From: Clostridia bacterium
Lineage (GTDB): Bacteria; Bacillota; Clostridia; Monoglobales; Monoglobaceae
DNA length: 57,976 nucleotides
Direction of reading: 5' to 3'
Assembly (NCBI GenBank): GCA_017456605.1
Contig: JAFTJA010000010.1
Location: 1 to 57,976, forward strand
Positions 1 to 7,941 of the stretch are shown here, in pieces. The translations under genes were made by a program, and so were the position numbers. How positions within the stretch are numbered: the stretch's first letter is position 1; each line of letters begins with the position of its first letter. Below the pieces are notes generated by a model. The model was not told the origin of the DNA and searched no databases. It saw only the letters and a list, made by a program, of their open reading frames with translations.

Positions 1-846
1 GATATAAGTGTTCTTGATGAGGTGAAGTCAGGCTTTTCTGAGCTTTCTGAAAATTTAAGCGCAATGAAGCTTGAAACCCTGCTTTCAGGAAAGTACGACG
101 GAAACAATGCAATACTCACGCTCCACGCCGGTGCTGGCGGAACAGAGGCTCAGGACTGGTGCGAGATGCTTTATCGTATGTTTACAAGATGGGCAGAACG
201 GCGCGGCTTTAAGACAGAAACCGTTGACTTTCTTGACGGCGAAGAAGCAGGTATCAAGAGCGTTACTTTCAGGATTGAGGGCGTCAATGCCTATGGCTAT
301 GCCAAGTGCGAAAAGGGTGTTCACCGCCTGGTGCGCATTTCGCCATTTGATTCATCCGGCAGACGCCATACGTCTTTTGCGTCCCTTGATGTAATGCCGG
401 AGATTGATGATGATATTGAAATCAACATAAGCCCCGACGATTTGAAGGTGGACACTTACCGTGCCAGTGGTGCGGGCGGTCAGCACGTCAACAAGACCGA
501 GTCGGCAATTCGCATAACACACATTCCCACAGGGGTTGTTGTTACCTGCCAGAATGAACGTTCACAGCATAAAAACCGTGATATGGCGATGAAGATGCTG
601 AAATCAAAGCTTGCTGAAATTGCAGAGCGTGAACAGAAGGAAAAGATTGAAGATCTGAAAGGTGTTCAAATGGAAATCGGCTGGGGCAGTCAGATTCGTT
701 CATACGTTTTCCATCCCTACAGCATGGTGAAAGACCATAGAACAAATTTTGAAACAGGCAATACCGGAGCAGTTATGGACGGCGACCTTGACGGGTTTAT
801 AAATGCATATCTCACCGCATTGTCGCGAGGCGAGATTGAGAAATAG
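1..846 (+). CDS. prfB: Peptide chain release factor 2 (5' end outside window)
   Basis: RF2 releases the finished protein at UGA and UAA codons on the ribosome. The frame is open from base 1, so the gene is cut by the window edge; about 281 of the usual ~365 residues are present and the N-terminal part, where many bacteria carry a programmed frameshift, cannot be inspected. The RF2 stop-codon recognition tripeptide SPF is visible ([15 protein letters not shown]), and the catalytic GGQ loop follows ([15 protein letters not shown]). SPF rather than a P-x-T motif separates it from RF1, which is the next gene. The gene ends 20 bases before prfA, a pairing that suggests co-transcription. Confidence 0.96.
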   Translation, partial: DISVLDEVKSGFSELSENLSAMKLETLLSGKYDGNNAILTLHAGAGGTEAQDWCEMLYRMFTRWAERRGFKTETVDFLDGEEAGIKSVTFRIEGVNAYGYAKCEKGVHRLVRISPFDSSGRRHTSFASLDVMPEIDDDIEINISPDDLKVDTYRASGAGGQHVNKTESAIRITHIPTGVVVTCQNERSQHKNRDMAMKMLKSKLAEIAEREQKEKIEDLKGVQMEIGWGSQIRSYVFHPYSMVKDHRTNFETGNTGAVMDGDLDGFINAYLTALSRGEIEK

Positions 847-866
847 AGGCAGAAAGGAAAGATATT

Positions 867-1943
867 ATGTTTGACAAGTTATCTTTTATAGAGAAGCAGC
901 ACGAAGAACTGGCAGCAAAAATCAGTGACCCTGCTGTTATGGCAGATATGGACAACTGGAGAAAGCTCTGCAAGGAGCATTCGGATATGACGCCAATCGT
1001 TGAAAAGTATAAAGAATACAAAACAAATATGAACACCATTGAAGACGCAAAGGTTATGCTTGATGACCCTGAAACCGATAAAGAGTTTAAGGATATGCTT
1101 CAGGAAGAAATTTCTGCGGCAAAGGAAAACATCGGGCGGATTGAAGAAGAACTCAAAATTTTGCTTCTTCCCAAAGACCCCAACGATGACAAAAACGTTA
1201 TTGTGGAAATCCGCGGCGGCGCAGGCGGTGATGAAGCGGCGCTTTTTGCGGCTGACCTTTATCGTATGTATTCAATGTACGCTGAAAGCAAAAGATGGAA
1301 GACAGAGGTTATGAACCTCAGCGAAATCGGTATCGGCGGCATAAAGGAAGTCTCCTTTATGATTGAGGGTCAGGGTGCATATAGCCGTCTCAAGTATGAA
1401 AGCGGCGTTCACCGTGTTCAGCGTGTTCCCGAGACCGAGTCCCAGGGCAGAATTCATACATCAACCGTTACTGTTGCGGTGCTCCCCGAGGCTGAAGAGG
1501 TTGACTTTGAGATTAACCCTGCAGACCTCCAGATTGACACCTACCGTGCCAGCGGTGCAGGCGGTCAGCACGTCAACAAGACAGAATCTGCTATTCGTAT
1601 AACACATATTCCAACAGGGGTTATTGTTGAGTGTCAGGATGAACGTTCTCAGCACAAGAACAAGGACAAAGCCATGAAGGTTCTTCGTTCAAGGCTTTAT
1701 GAAGCAGAACTCCAGAAACAACAGGAGGCAATTGCTGCAGACAGAAAGAGTCAGGTGGGAACGGGTGACCGAAGCGAAAGAATAAGAACATACAACTTCC
1801 CCCAGGGAAGGGTGTCAGACCATCGTATTGGACTTACACTTTACAAGATTGAGGCTATTATGAATGGTGATATTGATGAAATAATCGATGCACTTATCAC
1901 CACCGACCAGAGTGAGAAATTGAAACTGCAGGGTGAAGCATAA
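867..1943 (+). CDS. prfA: Peptide chain release factor 1
   Basis: RF1 reads UAA and UAG and triggers peptidyl-tRNA hydrolysis. The 358-residue length is normal. The recognition region reads [14 protein letters not shown], with the P-x-T tripeptide of RF1, and the GGQ loop ([15 protein letters not shown]) is nearly identical to that of the upstream RF2. The N-terminal ~100 residues are charged and helical, as expected for domain 1. A Shine-Dalgarno AGAAAGGAAAG lies before the ATG. The neighbour downstream is a t6A-synthesis gene, so this end of the window is a translation-fidelity cluster. No PrmC methyltransferase gene for the GGQ glutamine is present between these genes, although it often neighbours prfA. 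Confidence 0.97.
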   Translation: MFDKLSFIEKQHEELAAKISDPAVMADMDNWRKLCKEHSDMTPIVEKYKEYKTNMNTIEDAKVMLDDPETDKEFKDMLQEEISAAKENIGRIEEELKILLLPKDPNDDKNVIVEIRGGAGGDEAALFAADLYRMYSMYAESKRWKTEVMNLSEIGIGGIKEVSFMIEGQGAYSRLKYESGVHRVQRVPETESQGRIHTSTVTVAVLPEAEEVDFEINPADLQIDTYRASGAGGQHVNKTESAIRITHIPTGVIVECQDERSQHKNKDKAMKVLRSRLYEAELQKQQEAIAADRKSQVGTGDRSERIRTYNFPQGRVSDHRIGLTLYKIEAIMNGDIDEIIDALITTDQSEKLKLQGEA

Positions 1944-1960
1944 GAGAAGAGGTTGTTTCT

Positions 1961-3382
1961 ATGGAAACAAGAATTTTTGAAAATAAAATCGAAGATTTGA
2001 AAGTAGCGGCAGAGCTTATCCAAAAGGGCGAGACCGTAGTTTTCCCTACCGAGACTGTTTATGGTCTTGGGGCAAATGCTCTTGATTCTTTGGCGGTGAA
2101 AAAAATTTTTGAGGCAAAGGGCAGACCATCCGACAACCCGTTAATCGTACATATTGCGGATTTTGAGGATGCAGAAAAATTTGCCAAGGAGATTTCACCA
2201 AAGGCGAAACTTTTGGCAGAAAAGTTCTGCCCGGGGCCCCTTACTATGATTTTCAAAAAGAAAGAATGCATACCAAATGAGGTTTCGGCAGGGCTTGACA
2301 CTGTGGGCATCAGAATACCGAAAGACGAAACGGCAAGAACATTTTTGAAAGAGTGCGGCGTGCCGGTTGCAGCCCCCAGCGCAAATATTTCAGGAAAACC
2401 CAGTCCCACATCATTTTCTCACGTTTTTTGCGATATGAACGGAAAGGTTTCAGGTATTATCAAAGGTGAGGACAGTGAAGTGGGCGTTGAATCCACTGTG
2501 CTTGATATGACGGCAGATATACCAACTATCTTGCGACCGGGCGGCGTTTCAAGAGAGGAACTTAAGGAAATTCTTGGCGAGGTTTTGATATCAAGCGAAC
2601 TCAAAAAAGACGATATACCAAAAGCACCGGGGATGAAATATAAACATTATTCACCAAAAGGTCAGGTTTACATCCTAAAAGGTGAAAATGAAAAAAGAGC
2701 TGAGTTTATAAAAAGAAGAAGCTGCGTTACATCCGTTGCGGTGGTAGCATTTGATGAAATGGTGAATGCTGATTTTGGTGATGCAAAGGTTTTGTCCATT
2801 GGCAGTGAGAAAGTGGCAGAAGATGCGGCGCATCGGCTTTTTGACATACTCCGTGAATGCGATGATTTGGGTGTGAAAGAAATTTATGCACCCGAAATTC
2901 CCGATGACGGACTTTGGCGGGCTGTTAAAAACCGCCTCTATAAGGCGGCAGCAGCTCGAATTATAAATGCGGAGACGGCTAAATCTGTGTTGTTTGTCTG
3001 TACGGGAAACACCTGCAGAAGTCCAATGGCAGAGGGTATCTTCAATATATCACACAAAAATGCGGTTTCCGCATCGGCAGGACTTTTTGCAGGCGGTGGC
3101 AAAGCATCAGAAAATGCAATCCGTGCGGCAGCGGAGCTTGGTGTGGACATAAAAAGCCACAATTCCCGACAGTTGACCCCTCGAATGCTTGAAAATTCGG
3201 ACATTATTCTTGCCATGACGGAAAGTCACAAAATGAGTATTCCAGCTGAATATAATGCCAGAACAATATCAGAATTTGTAGGGGTAGATGGTGAAATCAT
3301 TGACCCTTATGGCGGTGATATTGAGGTTTACAGAAAATGTGCCGGCGAACTAAAAGAGCTGATAGAGAAGATGGATTTATGA
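1961..3382 (+). CDS. tsaC: TsaC/Sua5 threonylcarbamoyl-AMP synthase fused to a YwlE-type protein-arginine phosphatase
   Basis: Two enzymes in one 473-residue chain. Residues 1 to ~200 are the YrdC/TsaC domain (FPTETVYGLGANA, SDNPLIVHI, APSANISGKPSPTS), which makes threonylcarbamoyl-AMP for the t6A base of ANN-reading tRNAs. Residues ~205-335 fit the Sua5 C-terminal domain. A low-molecular-weight phosphatase domain starts near residue 341: nucleophile C347 and R353 form the CX5R loop in FVCTGNTCRSP, and the general acid is D448 in DPYGG. The threonine at 351 (CTGNTCR rather than CLGNICR) is the residue associated with phospho-arginine specificity in Bacillus YwlE. In Bacillus, ywlC and ywlE are separate nearby genes, so this is a fusion. 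The last bases overlap rimI. Confidence 0.92.
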   Translation: METRIFENKIEDLKVAAELIQKGETVVFPTETVYGLGANALDSLAVKKIFEAKGRPSDNPLIVHIADFEDAEKFAKEISPKAKLLAEKFCPGPLTMIFKKKECIPNEVSAGLDTVGIRIPKDETARTFLKECGVPVAAPSANISGKPSPTSFSHVFCDMNGKVSGIIKGEDSEVGVESTVLDMTADIPTILRPGGVSREELKEILGEVLISSELKKDDIPKAPGMKYKHYSPKGQVYILKGENEKRAEFIKRRSCVTSVAVVAFDEMVNADFGDAKVLSIGSEKVAEDAAHRLFDILRECDDLGVKEIYAPEIPDDGLWRAVKNRLYKAAAARIINAETAKSVLFVCTGNTCRSPMAEGIFNISHKNAVSASAGLFAGGGKASENAIRAAAELGVDIKSHNSRQLTPRMLENSDIILAMTESHKMSIPAEYNARTISEFVGVDGEIIDPYGGDIEVYRKCAGELKELIEKMDL

Positions 3383-3843
3383 TAGAATATGTGCCTATGA
3401 AAAGGGAGCATCTTGAGGGGCTTGTTGGCGTTGAAGAACAGTGCTTTAACAGCGGCTTTGCAAGGGCTACCTTCCAAAAGGAATTTGAAAATAAAATAGC
3501 CACCTACTTTGTAGCGGTGGAGGATGAAAAAGTTTTGGGATATGCAGGACTTTGGAATATTTGCGGAGCGGCGGATATTATTGATGTTGCCGTGCATAAG
3601 GATTTCAGACGGCGTGGGATTGCACAAAATCTCATTTCGTGCCTGATTGAATTTTGCAATAAAGAAAAAATATTCGAAATAAACCTTGAGGTCAGGGTTT
3701 CGAATATTGCCGCTATAAGTCTTTATGAAAAAATGGGGTTTGTGCAAAACGGACTCAGGAAAAATTACTACGAAAACCATGAGGACGCATATCTTATGCA
3801 AAGAAAATTTGAGGAGGAGAACAATGAAGATACTTGCCATTGA
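3379..3843 (+). CDS. rimI: GNAT acetyltransferase, RimI-like
   Basis: A 154-residue GCN5-related N-acetyltransferase. The acetyl-CoA binding loop is visible as [14 protein letters not shown], followed by the usual C-terminal YEKMGF pattern ([17 protein letters not shown]). RimI acetylates the N-terminus of ribosomal protein S18 in E. coli; in Firmicutes it is regularly found beside tsaD, as here, though its substrates are less certain. I chose the ATG at 3379, which overlaps the TGA of the preceding fusion gene, over an upstream GTG that lies well inside that gene. Its 3' end overlaps tsaD by 20 bases. Confidence 0.9.
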   Translation: MIEYVPMKREHLEGLVGVEEQCFNSGFARATFQKEFENKIATYFVAVEDEKVLGYAGLWNICGAADIIDVAVHKDFRRRGIAQNLISCLIEFCNKEKIFEINLEVRVSNIAAISLYEKMGFVQNGLRKNYYENHEDAYLMQRKFEEENNEDTCH

Positions 3844-4825
3844 AAGTTCATGCGACGAAACAGCTGCAGCTGTAGTTGAAGACGGCGTAAAAGTCCTTTC
3901 AAATGTTATCAATACCCAGATTGAATTGCATAAAGAGTTCGGAGGGGTTGTCCCTGAGGTGGCGTCCAGAAAGCATATTGAAAATATCAGTGGTGTGGTG
4001 GACAAAGCGCTAAATGATGCAAAGACTTCCCTTGATAATGTTGACGCCATAGCGGTGACTTATGGTCCCGGTCTTGTGGGGGCACTTCTTGTGGGGGTTT
4101 CAACAGCTAAAGCATTGAGCTTTGCAGCGAAAAAGCCGCTTATTCCTGTGCATCATATCAAAGGTCATATTTCAGCCAATTATATAGAACATCAGGATTT
4201 CAAACCGCCCTTTATCTGCCTTGTGGCATCGGGCGGGCACAGCCACATTGTTTATGTAAAAAGCTTTACTGAATATGAGGTCCTTGCAAAAACAAGTGAC
4301 GATGCGGCAGGTGAGGCGTTCGATAAAGTTTCAAGGGTTTTGGGGCTTGGTTATCCGGGCGGTCCTGCCATACAAAAATGTGCGGCAGAGGGAAACCCTG
4401 ATGCCATAAAGTTTCCAAGAGTCAATATGGGAAAAGACGGATTTGATTTCAGCTTCAGCGGAGTGAAAACAGCGGTTATAAATTATGTTCACAACGCCGA
4501 GCAAAAAGAACTTCCAATAAACAAGGCGGACGTTGCGGCGTCTTTTCAGGCTGCGGTGACAGATGTGCTGAGTGAGCACCTTATTGAATGTGCAAAGAAG
4601 TATGGCGTGACAAAGCTTGCTCTGGCGGGTGGTGTCGCAGCCAATGCACAGCTCAGAGAAAAAGTTGAAGCTCTGGCACAGAAAAACGGAATGGATTTTG
4701 CCTGCCCGTCAATGAGCCTTTGCACCGACAATGCGGCAATGATTGGTTGCGCGGCTTTTTATGAATATAAGGCAGGGGTGACCGCAGATATGTCCCTCAA
4801 TGCCATAGCAAATTTACCGCTTTAA
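3824..4825 (+). CDS. tsaD: tRNA N6-adenosine threonylcarbamoyltransferase
   Basis: TsaD (Gcp/YgjD) transfers the threonylcarbamoyl group made by TsaC onto adenosine 37 of tRNAs. At 333 residues the length is standard. Seen: the ASKHA-fold start [15 protein letters not shown], the metal-binding histidines in HHIKGHISA, and the phosphate loops VASGGHSH and [13 protein letters not shown]. The ATG at 3824 sits behind a strong GAGGAGGAG and overlaps rimI; a longer upstream reading would lie inside rimI. With tsaC two genes upstream this is a t6A cluster, but tsaB and tsaE, needed for the bacterial complex, are not here. It ends tail to tail with spoIIR, sharing four bases. Confidence 0.97.
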   Translation: MKILAIESSCDETAAAVVEDGVKVLSNVINTQIELHKEFGGVVPEVASRKHIENISGVVDKALNDAKTSLDNVDAIAVTYGPGLVGALLVGVSTAKALSFAAKKPLIPVHHIKGHISANYIEHQDFKPPFICLVASGGHSHIVYVKSFTEYEVLAKTSDDAAGEAFDKVSRVLGLGYPGGPAIQKCAAEGNPDAIKFPRVNMGKDGFDFSFSGVKTAVINYVHNAEQKELPINKADVAASFQAAVTDVLSEHLIECAKKYGVTKLALAGGVAANAQLREKVEALAQKNGMDFACPSMSLCTDNAAMIGCAAFYEYKAGVTADMSLNAIANLPL

Positions 4826-5448
4826 AAATATTTCTGAAAGATTTCTACAATTTTGAACCGCACCTCAACGGGGATTGCACCTGTGGGAGTTTTGGTTATG
4901 AGATTATATTCGCTTTCTGAAAGGGTGCCTTGAAGTTGTTGCTTTGTTTCGCAGGGTGCAGAAATCACTCCCTCAGTAAAGCACAGAGGCGGGTACATAA
5001 CGCACCACCAGTTTTCGCCGATTGCCTCACCAATTTCGATTTTTACGGCATTATATTTTCCAGAGGGGAGAGTGATGTCGCCATACACCTTGGTGGGGAA
5101 GGCACATTCGGTGACAGAGACTTGCACGGGATAATCAAAACCCTGACGCTTGATTTCGTCTTCAGCGGTTTTTTGAATAAGTGCAGAGTGTTTTTTAGCA
5201 AGAACTTGTGCTTCGTCAGCTGAGCGAGTATCTTTGAAAATGTGCGAGGTTTCCCTTAAAACTTTGTCACGGACAGCGAGTTTCAGCTGTTGGTCAACCT
5301 CAAGATTGCTGTTTGCCACGATATGAAGCCTAAGGACTGCGTTTGAAATGTTTTGAGCTGTTCCTTTGGCATAAGTGATAAGTAATGTGAAAATTAGGAT
5401 AAGCAGAATAAAAAGAAAAATGAGCCGTGATTTGTTTATATGTTGCAT
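4822..5448 (-). CDS. spoIIR: Stage II sporulation protein R
   Basis: SpoIIR is the forespore signal that activates the SpoIIGA protease to process pro-sigma-E in the mother cell. The 208-residue product begins with one hydrophobic segment (residues ~8-25, rich in I, L and F) serving as a signal peptide or anchor, as expected for a secreted signal. The body carries the family patterns [24 protein letters not shown] and [11 protein letters not shown] near the C-terminus. It stands alone on the minus strand between tsaD and ddl. A sigma-F-like promoter lies upstream (5499-5529), in line with the known forespore expression of this family. Confidence 0.95.
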   Translation of the reverse strand: MQHINKSRLIFLFILLILIFTLLITYAKGTAQNISNAVLRLHIVANSNLEVDQQLKLAVRDKVLRETSHIFKDTRSADEAQVLAKKHSALIQKTAEDEIKRQGFDYPVQVSVTECAFPTKVYGDITLPSGKYNAVKIEIGEAIGENWWCVMYPPLCFTEGVISAPCETKQQLQGTLSESEYNLITKTPTGAIPVEVRFKIVEIFQKYF

Positions 5449-5498
5449 GGTTAATTCATCCTTTCTGATGCTTGTTTAGAAAAACAATGATTTTTAGG

Positions 5499-5529
5499 AA
5501 AGTGTTGACATATATTTTTGGCTTTATAC
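5499..5529 (-). promoter_or_regulatory. Candidate sigma-F promoter of spoIIR
   Basis: Read on the minus strand: -35 GTATA (5525-5529), 15-base spacer, -10 GTCAACACTTT (5499-5509). It fits the GYWTA and GGNRANANTW pattern of forespore sigma factors except for one G in the -10. The spoIIR start is about 50 bases downstream. The assignment rests on sequence match and the known sigma-F dependence of spoIIR. Confidence 0.6.
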
Positions 5530-5532
5530 ATA
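5505..5532 (+). promoter_or_regulatory. Candidate sigma-A promoter of ddl
   Basis: A perfect -35 TTGACA at 5505-5510 is followed after 16 bases by TACATA (5527-5532), a weak -10. It is the only obvious promoter between spoIIR and ddl. The TTGACA overlaps the -10 of the divergent spoIIR promoter candidate. Confidence 0.45.
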
Positions 5533-5585
5533 TTGATTTTTTAGTTGTTGTGAGTTAAAATTATTTGGTAAAGGATAGATGTTTT

Positions 5586-6641
5586 ATGAAAAAACAAAAT
5601 GTTTGTGTGCTGTTTGGCGGAGTTTCATCAGAGCATAGTGTGTCCGAGGTTTCGGCGTCTGCCGTACTTGATAACATTGACCGCGAAAAGTACAATGTCT
5701 TTGCGGTGGGTATCACCCAAGACGGAAGGTGGCTTTTGTATGATGGTGACGTGCAGAAAATTCGTGAATACAAGTGGGAAACTGAAAAGACAATTCCGGC
5801 AGTGCTTTCACCTGACAGATGCGACAAGGCGCTTCTTGTGATGGAAGAAGATGGCATAAAGAAAATAAATATAGATGTGGTTTATCCGGTAATCCACGGC
5901 AAGAACGGAGAAGACGGAACAATCCCCGGACTTTGCGAACTGGCAGGGCTCCCTTACGTGGGTAGCGGAGTTATCGGCAGTGCAGCTTGTATGGATAAAT
6001 GCGTTGCAAAGATACTTTTTGAAAAAGCAGGTATCCCTCAGGCAGATTGGCTGGAACTAAAGCTTGGTCAAAAACCCGATTTTGAAAAGATTGAAAGAAA
6101 ACTTGGTTATCCTATGTTCATCAAACCGTCATCGGCGGGTTCATCTGTGGGTGTCACAAAGGCACAAAACCGAAAAGAACTTGAAGACGGAATTGCTCTT
6201 GCGCTTGAACACGATTACAAGGTATTGATTGAGGAGTGCATAAATGCTCGTGAGGTAGAGTGCGGTGTTATGGGAAATTTAGAGCCTGAAACCTCAGCTG
6301 TTCTTGGTGAAATCAAGCCTGCAAAAGAGTTTTATGACTACGATGCAAAATATAATGATGAAGCTTCAAAGCTGATGATTCCTGCACCTGTTGACAAGGA
6401 AACGGAAGCTAAAATAAAGGAATATGCCATAAAAGCATACAAGATTTGTGAGTGCAGAGGACATTCCAGGGTGGATTTCTTCGTGGATAAGGAAACGGGA
6501 GATATTTATCTCAATGAAATAAACACCATACCGGGATTTACTCCCATAAGTATGTATCCAAAAGTTTGGGAAGCATCGGGTCTCTCGATGACGGAGATTA
6601 TTGACAGACATATACAGCTTGCCCTTTTGAGAGAGGATTGA
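5586..6641 (+). CDS. ddl: D-alanine--D-alanine ligase
   Basis: Ddl joins two D-alanines with ATP in the cytoplasm to give the dipeptide that ends the peptidoglycan stem. The 351-residue ATP-grasp protein shows the N-terminal VLFGGVSSEHSVSEVSA, the HGKNGEDGTIPGLCEL region, the ATP-binding IKPSSAGSSVGV, and the C-terminal metal-binding YLNEINTIPGFTPISMYP. The ATG at 5586 is preceded by AAAGGAT at good distance; an in-frame TTG at 5565 has no better site. It is followed after five bases by murI, so two cell-wall D-amino-acid steps are paired. I see nothing that would indicate D-Ala-D-Lac activity, though sequence reading alone cannot exclude it. Confidence 0.96.
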   Translation: MKKQNVCVLFGGVSSEHSVSEVSASAVLDNIDREKYNVFAVGITQDGRWLLYDGDVQKIREYKWETEKTIPAVLSPDRCDKALLVMEEDGIKKINIDVVYPVIHGKNGEDGTIPGLCELAGLPYVGSGVIGSAACMDKCVAKILFEKAGIPQADWLELKLGQKPDFEKIERKLGYPMFIKPSSAGSSVGVTKAQNRKELEDGIALALEHDYKVLIEECINAREVECGVMGNLEPETSAVLGEIKPAKEFYDYDAKYNDEASKLMIPAPVDKETEAKIKEYAIKAYKICECRGHSRVDFFVDKETGDIYLNEINTIPGFTPISMYPKVWEASGLSMTEIIDRHIQLALLRED

Positions 6642-6646
6642 TATAA

Positions 6647-7456
6647 ATGGACAAACGACCTATCGGCGTTTTTGATTCGGGCCTTGGCGGTCTCAGTTGT
6701 GTCAAAGAAATAATGAAGATAATGCCAAATGAAGATGTTATCTATTTTGGTGATACGGGAAGAGTGCCATACGGAACTCGCAGCCGTGAAACTATTATAA
6801 AATATGTAAGACAGGACATAAGATTTTTAGAAGGCTTTGACATAAAGGCCATAATCATTGCCTGCGGAACAGCCAGCAGTGCAGCGCTTCCGTGGATTGC
6901 AGATGAGAATGACACCAAGATTATGGGCGTGGTAGAGCCTGCGGCAAAAGCGGCGGTGTCTGCCACAAAGAACAAAAAAATCGGTGTTCTTGGTACAGGT
7001 GCCACCGTAAAATATGGAAAGTATGCATCAAACATAAAGGCACTTTGTCCTGATGCTGAAATTGTGCAAAAGGCTTGCCCGTTGTTTGTGCCCTTGGTGG
7101 AAAACGGCTATACAGACAGTGATGTGGCGCGGCTTATTGCCGCAGAATATCTTGAAGATATGAAAAAAAAGAGTGTTGATACGCTTATATTGGGCTGCAC
7201 ACATTATCCGCTTCTTAAAAAAGTGATAGGGGATATTATGGGAAAAGACGTGACGCTTATTGATTCAGGAGCGATGGCTGCCAGTGCGGCTTATGAATTT
7301 TTGAAACAAGAAAGTTTGCTCAATGAAAGTGGCGAAAATGGAAAATACCGTTATTTTGTAAGTGATTCGGTGGAAGACTTTTCGGCTTTGGGCGGTATGT
7401 TTCTGGATAGGCCCATAAAAGAAAGCGTTGAAAAAATAGACATTGAAGGGTTTTGA
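6647..7456 (+). CDS. murI: Glutamate racemase
   Basis: MurI interconverts L- and D-glutamate to supply peptidoglycan synthesis. The 269-residue product has the family start IGVFDSGLGGL, YFGDTGRVPYG, and the second catalytic cysteine in LILGCTHYPLL. The first catalytic cysteine lies in IIACGTASSAAL, where the usual ACNTASA has glycine in place of asparagine. The cysteine itself is intact, so I expect activity, but the substitution is worth noting. It sits five bases after ddl and four bases before the DUF1934 gene, probably one transcript. Confidence 0.93.
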   Translation: MDKRPIGVFDSGLGGLSCVKEIMKIMPNEDVIYFGDTGRVPYGTRSRETIIKYVRQDIRFLEGFDIKAIIIACGTASSAALPWIADENDTKIMGVVEPAAKAAVSATKNKKIGVLGTGATVKYGKYASNIKALCPDAEIVQKACPLFVPLVENGYTDSDVARLIAAEYLEDMKKKSVDTLILGCTHYPLLKKVIGDIMGKDVTLIDSGAMAASAAYEFLKQESLLNESGENGKYRYFVSDSVEDFSALGGMFLDRPIKESVEKIDIEGF

Positions 7457-7460
7457 TATT

Positions 7461-7892
7461 ATGGAAAATAATGCGATGATTTCTTTAAAAACTCTGCAAA
7501 GCGCAGAGGGTGAAGAAGAAACAAATGAAATAGAGCTGCAGACAAAAGGTAAGTTTGCAAAAAGAAACGGCAAATATTACATCGTCTACGAAGAAAGCGA
7601 ACTGACAGGCTTTGAGAACAGCACAACAACAATCAAGGTGTCAGCGGATAGCGTCAGTATGATGCGTCACGGAAAGTACAACACTAAAATGGAATTCCGG
7701 CTTGGCGAAAAATGTCTGTGCAATTACCAGACGCCTTATGGGGTGATTCCCGTGGGGGTAAATCCGGTGCTGATTGAAAACAATCTTGGTGCTGACGGCG
7801 GAAACATTAGACTCGAATATATACTTGATATTGACAACTGCGATTACCTTGTTAACAAGCTTAATCTTACAGTTACCAAAAATTTAGCATAA
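7461..7892 (+). CDS. DUF1934 (YwiB-type) beta-barrel protein
   Basis: A 143-residue protein of the DUF1934/YwiB family, seen in ITLK-type N-terminal strands, the YEESELTGFENSTTTIKV segment and the YQTPYGVIPVGV segment. The family folds as a small calycin-like barrel; its role is unknown. It usually sits directly before argS in Firmicutes, as here. The start is ATG 7461, four bases after the murI stop; an in-frame start at 7443 lies inside murI. No signal peptide. Confidence 0.82.
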   Translation: MENNAMISLKTLQSAEGEEETNEIELQTKGKFAKRNGKYYIVYEESELTGFENSTTTIKVSADSVSMMRHGKYNTKMEFRLGEKCLCNYQTPYGVIPVGVNPVLIENNLGADGGNIRLEYILDIDNCDYLVNKLNLTVTKNLA

Positions 7893-7941
7893 ACCAATGA
7901 AAATATTACCCGGGAAAATTCGGGGCGGAATGGAGAATAAA

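Noticed and set aside
3328..4050. Minus-strand open frame opposite rimI and tsaD
   Set aside because: Shadow of two clear genes in the other strand; no family features and no start signal.
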